A DNA stretch of 14,848 nucleotides, from the NCBI GenBank assembly GCA_017508895.1, contig JAFWRA010000248.1, positions 1 through 14,848 of the forward strand. The letters are read 5' to 3'. Positions 1-8,896 of the stretch are shown piece after piece; positions within the stretch are counted from its first letter, which is position 1; the number at the start of each line of letters is the position of its first letter. The translations under genes were made by a program, and so were the position numbers. The notes beneath the pieces are model-generated. The model was given only the letters and a program-made list of their open reading frames with translations, did no database searches and was not told where the DNA came from. The DNA is from Bacteroidales bacterium (GTDB lineage Bacteria; Bacteroidota; Bacteroidia; Bacteroidales; F082).

Positions 1-2149
<2,149 letters not shown>

Positions 2150-2157
<8 letters not shown>

Positions 2158-2563
2158 TGGCCATTTTTTCCGATTCATTTATCAACATCTCACGTTCTTC
2201 ATCAGGAATCCGCTCCGCCTTGTTCGCCTCGCGGTCGAAATAGACCACCACGGCGTGGCACAAGGTCTTGACCTCGCCCGTTTCGGAGTCTTTCAGACAT
2301 TGCTCCATTTTGAAGCTGGAATTGCCTATTTCGGTGACGCGGCTCTCACAGACTATGGGGTCGTGAAAATGTACGGGGTTTCGGAAATCAAGGTCGACGT
2401 GGACGAGGACATATTTGAAGGTCAGCCAGTCGATTTCGGTTTGGAAGACATGCTCGAAATAGCGGCTTCGGCCCATGTCGAAATAGTTGCACTGCGACCC
2501 GTTGTTGACATGGTTGTAAGGGTCAAGGTCGCTCATTCGGATTTGGATGGGACAGGAGAACAT
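2150..2563 (-). CDS. Hotdog-fold acyl-CoA thioesterase (YbgC/4HBT family)
   Basis: Predicted cytoplasmic thioesterase of 137 residues, the usual size for a single-hotdog 4HBT/YbgC-type enzyme that hydrolyses acyl-CoA or acyl-ACP thioesters. The signature RMSDLDPYNHVNNG (9-22) holds the likely catalytic aspartate (Asp14) and the HVNN helix start. FRNPVHFHDPIVCESRVTEIG and a beta-rich second half ending VVVYFDREANKAERIP fit the fold. The frame is open back to an ATG at 2665, but that start would overlap the upstream gene and encode a Gln/Asn-rich tail from a repeat (KQFNNQQFNK), so the ATG at 2563 is preferred. It lies 55 bases after the transketolase-LOG fusion, in the same direction. The physiological substrate cannot be told from the sequence. 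Confidence 0.88.
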
Positions 2564-2570
2564 GTTTTTG

Positions 2571-2601
2571 TTGAATTGTTGATTGTTGAACTGTTTGATT
2601 G
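2571..2601 (-). repeat. Degenerate 7-9 base repeat upstream of the thioesterase start
   Basis: TTGA recurs at 2571, 2579, 2586 and 2595 (spacing 8, 7, 9), giving a low-complexity TTGAAT/TTGTTGAT/TTGTTGAAC run. On the coding strand it is a purine-poor CAATCAACAATTCAACAA tract that forms the untranslated leader between the fusion-gene stop (2619-2621) and the thioesterase start (2563). It resembles the other phased spacers in this window but is less regular. Confidence 0.45.
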
Positions 2602-2618
2602 TAAAGCACTTTTGAAGC

Positions 2619-4499
2619 TCATTTTCCTTCTTTGAACCGCACAATTGCATCGATAATCTCGTCATTGTCGTCGGATATGGTGAGAATCATGTTCTTGAAG
2701 ATGCCACGGTCGCTCAGGTCCTTCAGCAGCGAATAGGCTGGAATATAATTGGTGTAATAGTCCTTGCCCATAAAAATCATCGGACTGGCATAACCCTCAC
2801 TCTCATAATGGTTTTGGCCTGCGTCTTGGAAAATCTCTTGCATGGTACCTGCGCTGCCTGGGGTGTAAATGATGCCTCCCTTGGCGATGGTCACGATGCC
2901 ATCCTCACGCACACTGTTGTCGAAATATTTGGCGATGTCGGTGGCAAAAGGCGCGGTCGGCTCATGACCGTAAAAATAGGTCGGGATGGCAAGGCTACGG
3001 TAGTCCGTTTGCAAGGGGAAACGTTCCATCAACTCGAAAGAACGGCGAAGCCAACCCTCATCCTTATAAGTCGGCGAAGGCATGAGCATGTCAACGGCTT
3101 CGTTGGTCTCGGCCTCGCTCCTACCCGCCATCCAGGCTCCGAGATGCGCAGCTTCCATGGCTCCAGGACCGCCACCTGTCACCATCAGTTTGCCCATCTC
3201 GGTGAGACGCTTACTCAAGAAAACAATCTGGCGGTATTGCGGGTCGTCGCGGCGCTTGGCGTGACCGCCCATGACGCCGATGATATCCTTCTCATCATAC
3301 ATATCAAGCATTTTGTACAGTTGATGCGTGATGAAATGGTCATGAAGGGCGCGCGCCAAAGTCTCCAACACATCGTGACCACGTTTGCCTTGAGCGATAT
3401 AATGCCGATAGACTTTCGTGTCATAACAATTCTCGAAGGTGGATTCATCGTGGTAATCATAGCCTTCATACAGCCTCTTGCTGTCATACAACTTCTTGAT
3501 ATAGGTATCGAAAGGTTTGCCCAACCGGCGGATATAGACGCTGAAATCTTTGTTGGATGTAATCTCCAACACACGCTTGACGATGCCCGCAGCATCCAAC
3601 CCGAACTTGTGCATCAACGCCATGGCCTGCCCCGACTCGCCGAAGCGGTCGTCCATACCAATGCGGCATACACGAATGGGATGGTTTTCGGCCATAAACT
3701 CCGCCACGGCACTGCCCAGACCTCCTGTGATTTGATGTTCCTCGATAGTAAAGATCATTCGGGTTTCCTCGGCAGCCTTGTTGAGGATATCGCCATCCAA
3801 CGGCTTGATGGTGTGCATGTTGACGACGCGGGCAGAGACATTCATACGCTCCAACATGTGAGCGGCTTCCAAGGCTTCCCACACCTCGTGACCCGTAGCC
3901 ACAAGGGTAATATCCGTACCCTCGCGCATCAGCTGGGCCTTCCCGATCTCAAAGTCTTGGTTTTCATCGGTAAAATCCGGAACTGCTTCACGCCCAAAAC
4001 GCACATAGACAGGACCTTTGCATTCCAAAATGGCTTTCTCTGTAGCGATTTTGGCCTGCGTGGCGTCGCAAGGCGAGATGACGGTCATGTTGGGCAGCAC
4101 ACGCATGGTGGCGATGTCCTCCAAAGCTTGGTGCGTGGCACCATCGGGGCCAACCGATACGCCGGCATGGGCACCCCCTATGACGACATGCACATTGTTG
4201 TAGCACACCGAAATACGAATCTGGTCGTTGGCACGATGTGCAGCAAAAACGCCGTATGTGCTGAACACGGGAAGCTTTCCACTTAATGCCAAGCCAGCCG
4301 CAGTTGCCACGGCATCCTGCTCTGCAATACCCATGGAGAAGAACCTTTCGGGGAAAGCTTCAGCAAAGAGGTTCATTCCCACCGAATTGGTGATGTCGGC
4401 ACCCAGACCGACCACCCTTTTATCTTGTTGAGCCGCAGCGAGAACACCCTCGCCGAAGCCCGTCTTTGTGGCTTTGTTGCCTTTATTAGTATAGTTCAT
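2619..4499 (-). CDS. Transketolase C-terminal subunit fused in frame to a LOG-family nucleotide-binding protein
   Basis: A 626-residue protein with two recognisable parts. Residues 1-313 are a complete transketolase C-terminal subunit: pyrimidine-binding domain with the cofactor-activating glutamate in SMGIAEQDA (Glu60), GGAHAGVSVGPDGATHQALE (109-128), VYVRFGRE (164-171), and the C-terminal domain with HTIKPLDG and DRFGESG. Residues from about 314 to 626 are a LOG-type Rossmann protein: MGGHAKRRDD (410-419), VTGGGPGAMEAAHLGAW (440-456), NSVREDG (528-534) and TPGSAGTMQEIFQDA (546-560), the last a variant of PGGxGTxxE. LOG/PpnN enzymes hydrolyse nucleoside 5'-monophosphates to base plus ribose 5-phosphate, which transketolase can use. 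No linker is visible and the LOG part has no ATG of its own until residue 397. The start overlaps the N-subunit gene by 14 bases. Both family calls are firm; nucleosidase activity and channelling are inferred. Confidence 0.92.
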   Translation of the reverse strand: MNYTNKGNKATKTGFGEGVLAAAQQDKRVVGLGADITNSVGMNLFAEAFPERFFSMGIAEQDAVATAAGLALSGKLPVFSTYGVFAAHRANDQIRISVCYNNVHVVIGGAHAGVSVGPDGATHQALEDIATMRVLPNMTVISPCDATQAKIATEKAILECKGPVYVRFGREAVPDFTDENQDFEIGKAQLMREGTDITLVATGHEVWEALEAAHMLERMNVSARVVNMHTIKPLDGDILNKAAEETRMIFTIEEHQITGGLGSAVAEFMAENHPIRVCRIGMDDRFGESGQAMALMHKFGLDAAGIVKRVLEITSNKDFSVYIRRLGKPFDTYIKKLYDSKRLYEGYDYHDESTFENCYDTKVYRHYIAQGKRGHDVLETLARALHDHFITHQLYKMLDMYDEKDIIGVMGGHAKRRDDPQYRQIVFLSKRLTEMGKLMVTGGGPGAMEAAHLGAWMAGRSEAETNEAVDMLMPSPTYKDEGWLRRSFELMERFPLQTDYRSLAIPTYFYGHEPTAPFATDIAKYFDNSVREDGIVTIAKGGIIYTPGSAGTMQEIFQDAGQNHYESEGYASPMIFMGKDYYTNYIPAYSLLKDLSDRGIFKNMILTISDDNDEIIDAIVRFKEGK

Positions 4500-5292
4500 G
4501 CAAAAACTCCTTTAGTTGTTCCTTACTCGGCACTTTGCCATGCCATTGGTTGTTGTCTTCGATGCTTTTCACGCCCTTGCCCATGATGGTGTCGGCGATG
4601 ATTACCGTTGGCTTATCTTTTTCTTTATCAGCCAATTCCAAAGCCATCTTGATTTGACTCAAGTCATGACCGTCAATCTCGATGGTATGCCATCCGAAGG
4701 CCTTCCACTTGTCGCACAAAGGGTCAATGGCCATCACCTTCTCCGTACCGCCGTCGATTTGCAGACGGTTGCGGTCAATGATAGCACAAAGGTTGTCCAA
4801 TTTATGATGCGCCGCCGCCATGGCTGATTCCCACACGCTTCCTTCTTGCTGCTCACCGTCGCCCATGATGCAGAACACACGGTTAGGGCTGCCGTCCATC
4901 TTGGCTGCCAAGGCCATGCCCAATGCCACCCCAAGACCTTGTCCCAACGAACCCGAACAGGTCTCCAAGCCTGGCAAACGGAACTCGTAGCTCGGATGTC
5001 CTTGCAGCCGGCTGCCCAACTTGCGCAAGGTCAGCATTTCCTTTTCAGGGAAATAACCAGCCGCCGCCAAAGTCGCGTAAAGCACAGGTGCCGTATGCCC
5101 GATGGAAAGCACCACCTTGTCGCGGTCTTCCCAATCAGGACGTTTCGGGTCATGGCGCAAATGGTTGAAATACAAAACCGTGAAGATATCCACCAAGTCG
5201 AGGGAGCCGCCCGTATGTCCCGAGCCTGCCTCAGCCAAAGCGGTCAGTATCAATTCACGAATATGTCGTGCTTTTTCTTCCAAATCTATCAT
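4486..5292 (-). CDS. Transketolase N-terminal (thiamine diphosphate-binding) subunit
   Basis: A 268-residue split-transketolase N subunit that should pair with the downstream C subunit to transfer two-carbon ketol units between pentose phosphate pathway sugars. Visible motifs: GSGHTGGSLD (23-32), LSIGHTAPVLYATLA (62-76), SGSLGQGLGVALGMALA (113-129), and the Mg/thiamine diphosphate motif starting GDGEQQEGSVWE (144-155) and ending at the asparagine of IIDRNRLQIDGG (171-182). Length is normal for the split form. The start codon overlaps the stop of the DUF456 gene (ATGA), and its own stop overlaps the fusion gene by 14 bases, pointing to translational coupling and subunit stoichiometry control. 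Other split transketolases act on unusual sugars, so the exact donor and acceptor are not certain. Confidence 0.94.
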   Translation of the reverse strand: MIDLEEKARHIRELILTALAEAGSGHTGGSLDLVDIFTVLYFNHLRHDPKRPDWEDRDKVVLSIGHTAPVLYATLAAAGYFPEKEMLTLRKLGSRLQGHPSYEFRLPGLETCSGSLGQGLGVALGMALAAKMDGSPNRVFCIMGDGEQQEGSVWESAMAAAHHKLDNLCAIIDRNRLQIDGGTEKVMAIDPLCDKWKAFGWHTIEIDGHDLSQIKMALELADKEKDKPTVIIADTIMGKGVKSIEDNNQWHGKVPSKEQLKEFLHELY

Positions 5293-5789
5293 AATATTAC
5301 AATTAACTCTTTAACAATGAAATATATACATACACAGGCATAAATCAACTTGATGCCCGTACCCAACAAGAAACCGACGAACGAACCAAATGCCGACTTC
5401 CATGCCAAATGATCGTCAGTACCAGCTAATTTCTCACCAATATAGGCACCAAGGAAGGGACCCAAAAGGACAGCGATAAAGCCAATTGGGAAAACAAAAG
5501 TGATGAAAAGCCCAGCAAAAAGTCCTATCGTGCTGCCTCTAACCCCCGCTTTGGTTCCGCCCAGTTTCTTTGTTCCCCAAATAGGCACAACGTAATCTAC
5601 GGTGAAGACAATAGCGCCTATGATACCCATAATAATCAAAAACTTAGCGGAATAGGTAGCACCTTCGGCAAACGACAAGGCCAACAAGGCAAGAAAACTG
5701 AATGGTGTCCCCGCGATACCTGGAACGACAGCACCGACCAAACCGATGAGAGCCAATAAGATGGCTAAAACAATTATGACATAAACCAT
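5289..5789 (-). CDS. DUF456 family integral membrane protein
   Basis: A 166-residue hydrophobic protein that fits the DUF456 family: four to five membrane segments rich in Gly and Pro, including VVPGIAGTPFSFLALLALSFA near the N terminus, VDYVVPIWGTKKLGGTKAGVRG between segments, and LLGPFLGAYIGEKLAG. The biochemical role of the family is not established. It is first in the leftward run; its TGA stop overlaps the transketolase N start by four bases, so the two are probably co-translated, although no functional link is known. The start at 5789 is the first ATG in frame after the divergent spacer, 21 bases from a promoter-like element. Confidence 0.85.
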   Translation of the reverse strand: MVYVIIVLAILLALIGLVGAVVPGIAGTPFSFLALLALSFAEGATYSAKFLIIMGIIGAIVFTVDYVVPIWGTKKLGGTKAGVRGSTIGLFAGLFITFVFPIGFIAVLLGPFLGAYIGEKLAGTDDHLAWKSAFGSFVGFLLGTGIKLIYACVCIYFIVKELIVIL

Positions 5790-5809
5790 ACCAAAAAGTT
5801 ATTAGTCTG

Positions 5810-5817
5810 CGAAAATA
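5810..5817 (-). promoter_or_regulatory. Possible -7 element for the DUF456-transketolase run
   Basis: On the minus strand this reads TATTTTCG, one base off the Bacteroidota -7 consensus TAnnTTTG, 21 bases before the start at 5789. No convincing TTG-type -33 element sits 19-21 bases upstream, so it is a weak call based on position and partial match. Confidence 0.35.
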
Positions 5818-5848
5818 GTAAAAAAAGGTAATTGAGCTTGACGAAATG

Positions 5849-5879
5849 TTGTTTTTGTGAAAAAACAGTCCTACATTTG
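5849..5879 (+). promoter_or_regulatory. Bacteroidota-type sigma-ABfr promoter
   Basis: The -33 element TTG (5849-5851) and a perfect -7 element TACATTTG (5872-5879, consensus TAnnTTTG) are separated by 20 bases, within the range known for the primary sigma factor of Bacteroidota. Transcription would begin a few bases later, giving a leader of about 15 bases before the ATG at 5900. It should drive the barrel/helix-hairpin-helix gene pair. Confidence 0.75.
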
Positions 5880-5899
5880 CACCATAAAACTCCAATTGT

Positions 5900-6724
5900 A
5901 TGAAAAAACTTCTATTCCTTATAACCCTATTTTTCTCAACTTCAACGCTTTTCGCCCACGACTTCATCCATCCCCTCGGAGGGCGAGCTGCAGCCATGGG
6001 AGGCTCGTCGGTGGCCTCGCAAGGGCTGTGGGCCATGCAGAACAACCCCGCCGGCATGGCCAACTTGAACAAAATAAGCTTAGGATTGTACTATGAAAAC
6101 CGTTGGATGCTGCCCGAAACGGCCTACAAATGCGGTGCCTTTGCCCTGCCCACCAAGTTCGGATGCTTAGGACTTAGCTTCAACCAATTTGGCTCATCGA
6201 AATACAACGAGAACAAGTTTGGGCTCGCCTATGCCAAGGACTTTGGGCGTTACCTACAAATCGGGCTTCAACTCGACTACCTCTTACTGAAAATAGGCAA
6301 TGACTATGGCTCGTATAGAGCCGTTACCTTTGAGTTGGGTTTGCAATCGCAAGTCACTGACAAACTGACGCTTGGCACCTACATTTTCAATCCCGTCAAC
6401 TTCCGGTTGGAGCAGACCTTGAACCATGAGAAACTGCCCATCGTGATGCGTTTTGGTTTGGCCTACCAATTCACCAAAGATTTCATCGGGCAATGCGAAA
6501 TCGAGAAAAACACGGAGCACGAAGGGGTCAGCCTTAGAGGAGGGTTGGAGTATGAAGCATTCAAGAATTTCTACATCCGCGCCGGGGCGCAAACCAACCC
6601 TGGAATCTTGAGTTTCGGACTCGGCTATGGCATCCGCTTTGCGCAAATCAACGTCGCGGCGCAACTGCACAACGAATTGGGGGCATCCATACAAATCGGA
6701 ATGATTTTCAGCATTGGAAAGTAA
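5900..6724 (+). CDS. PorV/UPF0164-like outer-membrane beta-barrel protein
   Basis: A 274-residue exported protein. Residues 1-19 (MKKLLFLITLFFSTSTLFA) are a signal peptide. The mature N terminus HPLGGRAAAMGGSSVAS, followed by NNPAGMANL, is the hallmark start of PorV/PorQ/UPF0164-type FadL-like barrels, and the rest alternates in amphipathic strands (GLGLSFNQFGSSKY-type, ending SIQIGMIFSIGK with a near-terminal aromatic/hydrophobic strand). It is shorter than typical PorV or PorQ, so it is probably a separate small barrel and not a named type IX component. It has its own promoter and lies one base before the next gene's start, so the two are almost certainly co-transcribed and may work together. 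Function is unknown. Confidence 0.8.
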   Translation: MKKLLFLITLFFSTSTLFAHDFIHPLGGRAAAMGGSSVASQGLWAMQNNPAGMANLNKISLGLYYENRWMLPETAYKCGAFALPTKFGCLGLSFNQFGSSKYNENKFGLAYAKDFGRYLQIGLQLDYLLLKIGNDYGSYRAVTFELGLQSQVTDKLTLGTYIFNPVNFRLEQTLNHEKLPIVMRFGLAYQFTKDFIGQCEIEKNTEHEGVSLRGGLEYEAFKNFYIRAGAQTNPGILSFGLGYGIRFAQINVAAQLHNELGASIQIGMIFSIGK

Positions 6725-6725
6725 A

Positions 6726-8894
6726 ATGAAACGACTGGTTATCATCATATTATCTTTGTTTTTCGTCGCCGCTGCCAAGGCACAGATCGCTATCGACACG
6801 CTCAGCACCGAAGCCTTGAACCAACTGCTCATCGAACAGGTGGAACGCCTTGCCGAAGACAGCGATGAAGACATTGATTTTGAAGATCTTTTGGAGAATT
6901 ACATCTTCTTCAGCGAGAATCCCGTCAACATCAACAGCGCTGAAGTGATGCAATTGGTGGAGCTACACCTGCTCAATGTATTCCAGTATGAAGAGTTGCA
7001 GAAATACCGTCGCTATTATGGAGATTTTATGTTCCTCGACGAATTGGAAATGATGGAAGGTTTCGATGAACAAACTCTTGCCATCATCCGGCCCGTGGTC
7101 TGCATCGAGAAAGATCAAAGCAACGACAAACTCACGCTCAACAAAATGGCGCGTTACGGCAAACACCAGATTGTGGGGCGTTACGAACAAATCCTTGAAA
7201 AACAGCAAGGTTACCAACCCATCGACGACTCTGCACTTTTGGCCAAGCCCAACTCGCGCTATCTCGGTAGCCCGCAGAAATACCAGCTGAAATACACCTA
7301 TAATTATAGGAACAAGATTCGGGCATGCTTTGTACTTGAGAAAGACGCGGGCGAAATCTTCTTCACTGACAAGGTCGGCGACACGATTCAGAAACTGTTG
7401 GGCGACAAATTCTATCGCGGCTTCGATTTCGTTGGTTTCCACCTCTATGCCAAAGACTTGGGAATCGTAAAGGCTGCTGTGCTTGGCGATTACCAACTGT
7501 CGTTCGGGCAAGGTTTGACGATGTGGTCGGGCATGAGTTTCGGCAAGGCAGGCTCGGGCAGCAGCGTGATGAAGCAAGGACGAGGCATCACGCCCAAGGG
7601 CTCGGCCAGTGAATATGCCTTTATGCGAGGCGCGGCAGTCACCCTTGGTAGCGGACCTTTCAGCGGTACCGTGTTCTACTCCAATCGCATGATAGACGCT
7701 AATATCAGCGTGGTCGACACCATAGAAAATGAAGCCGAACTCGTCAGCAGCCTGCAAGAAACGGGCTATCATCGCACTATCGGTGAAATTTTAGACCGCC
7801 ATGCCATCCGTCAGCAGGTCATTGGAGGACATTTGGCTTATGCCATCGCCCATTTCGAGGTGGGTTATACCGCACACCACAATTGGCTCAGCGCACCACT
7901 CGAACTCAAGCCCAGCCATTACAACCAGTATTATTTTCAGGGCAAAAGCCTTACCAACCAAGGTATTGACTTCAAGTATGTGAAAGGGAAATATGCGCTG
8001 TTTGGCGAAGCCGCTATGAGCATGAACTTTGACAGTACGGCCCTTCGACAGGCTCAAGGACCGTTGGCTTTTGCAGGCTTGGTCGGCTTGACCGTAAAAC
8101 CTGCCGGTTATTTGAACTTCACCCTAATGTACCGCGATTATGGCAAGGCCTGTCAAAACCTCATGAGCAATGCTTTCGGCGAAGGCGGCCGCAACCAAGG
8201 GCAACATGGCATCTATCTCGGCGTGGAAGCCGCACCCGCGCCCTATTGGAACATCCTCGCCTATGTCGACCAGTTCCAATTCACCTGGCTGACCTCACAA
8301 GTCAACGCACCGAGCCGCGGCCACGATTACTACCTGCGCGTCAGCCACAGCTTCAATCGCCGCACACATGCCTACCTGCAATTCCGCTCAAAGACCAAGA
8401 TGAAGAACTCAACGGACGCTTTTGTCTTCAGCCACTACCCTATCTTCTACACCAAGAACGCCGTGCGTTTCAACATCAACTATGAATTAGGTTGGGACAT
8501 CCACTGTGCCAACAAAGCCGAATATGCCTATTACCGCAACGACGACGGCAGCAATGAACATGGTTATTTTCTCTGTCAGGACATCGCCTACAAACCTGAA
8601 AACAAACCCTATAGCTTCAGTTTCCGCTATGCCATCTTCGATGCCAAGGACTACAACGCCCGTATCTATGCCTACGAAAACGATGTATTGTATTCCTTCA
8701 GCGTGCCCGCTCTATACGGCAAAGGAATGAGAATCTATCTATTAGGTAAAGTAAAGCTATTCAATGCCTTGACACTCTACGCCCGTATCGGTCGCACCAT
8801 CTACAGCGACCGCGATGAAATAGGCAGCGGCTTGACGTTGATTGAAGGGAACCATAAGACGGATTTGAAAATAGAGGCGATTTGGAAACTGTAA
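6726..8894 (+). CDS. Outer-membrane barrel protein with N-terminal helix-hairpin-helix domain
   Basis: A 722-residue exported protein. The ATG at 6726 gives a clean signal peptide (MKRLVIIILSLFFVAAAKAQ); an in-frame TTG at 6714 would overlap the upstream gene and spoil it. After an acidic helical stretch (AEDSDEDIDFEDLLEN, 43-58), residues about 66-123 form a ComEA-like helix-hairpin-helix region (NPVNINSAEVMQLVELHLLN, then FLDELEMMEGFDEQTLAIIRP). The remaining 550 residues look like a beta-barrel: frequent alternating aromatic strands such as KYQLKYTYNYRNKIRACFVLE, Gly-rich turns and a basic C-terminal strand (DLKIEAIWKL). The helix-hairpin-helix part would be periplasmic and could bind DNA or mediate protein contacts. 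Proteins of this layout are found across Bacteroidota as uncharacterised. A REP-like palindrome is translated in frame near residue 440. Confidence 0.82.
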   Translation: MKRLVIIILSLFFVAAAKAQIAIDTLSTEALNQLLIEQVERLAEDSDEDIDFEDLLENYIFFSENPVNINSAEVMQLVELHLLNVFQYEELQKYRRYYGDFMFLDELEMMEGFDEQTLAIIRPVVCIEKDQSNDKLTLNKMARYGKHQIVGRYEQILEKQQGYQPIDDSALLAKPNSRYLGSPQKYQLKYTYNYRNKIRACFVLEKDAGEIFFTDKVGDTIQKLLGDKFYRGFDFVGFHLYAKDLGIVKAAVLGDYQLSFGQGLTMWSGMSFGKAGSGSSVMKQGRGITPKGSASEYAFMRGAAVTLGSGPFSGTVFYSNRMIDANISVVDTIENEAELVSSLQETGYHRTIGEILDRHAIRQQVIGGHLAYAIAHFEVGYTAHHNWLSAPLELKPSHYNQYYFQGKSLTNQGIDFKYVKGKYALFGEAAMSMNFDSTALRQAQGPLAFAGLVGLTVKPAGYLNFTLMYRDYGKACQNLMSNAFGEGGRNQGQHGIYLGVEAAPAPYWNILAYVDQFQFTWLTSQVNAPSRGHDYYLRVSHSFNRRTHAYLQFRSKTKMKNSTDAFVFSHYPIFYTKNAVRFNINYELGWDIHCANKAEYAYYRNDDGSNEHGYFLCQDIAYKPENKPYSFSFRYAIFDAKDYNARIYAYENDVLYSFSVPALYGKGMRIYLLGKVKLFNALTLYARIGRTIYSDRDEIGSGLTLIEGNHKTDLKIEAIWKL
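8038..8063 (+). repeat. REP-like imperfect palindrome inside a coding region
   Basis: The arms CGGCCCTT (8038-8045) and AAGGACCG (8056-8063) pair with one G-T mismatch around the core CGACAGGCTC. It matches, from memory, the widespread dispersed element of the TTCGACAGGCTCAGG type found in many bacterial genomes. Here it is in frame and encodes ALRQAQGP (residues 439-446) in the barrel protein. One copy was found in the window. The palindrome is seen; its identity as a dispersed repeat rests on recall. Confidence 0.6.
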
Positions 8895-8896
8895 AG

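Noticed and set aside
3540..3600. Transketolase-LOG fusion as a sequencing indel
   Set aside because: No homopolymer longer than three bases lies at the junction, no stop appears just after the transketolase end, and the LOG part has no ATG start in any frame near it; read mapping would still be the decisive test.
2808..4286. A 492-codon open frame on the plus strand opposite the transketolase-LOG gene
   Set aside because: It is antisense to a gene with clear motifs along its whole length, its translation shows no known domain and is rich in His, Val and Ile in a way typical of an antisense frame, and there is no promoter before it.
6714..6728. TTG at 6714 as start of the helix-hairpin-helix barrel gene
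   Set aside because: It would overlap the previous gene and add MESK before the signal peptide; the ATG at 6726 gives a standard signal peptide directly.
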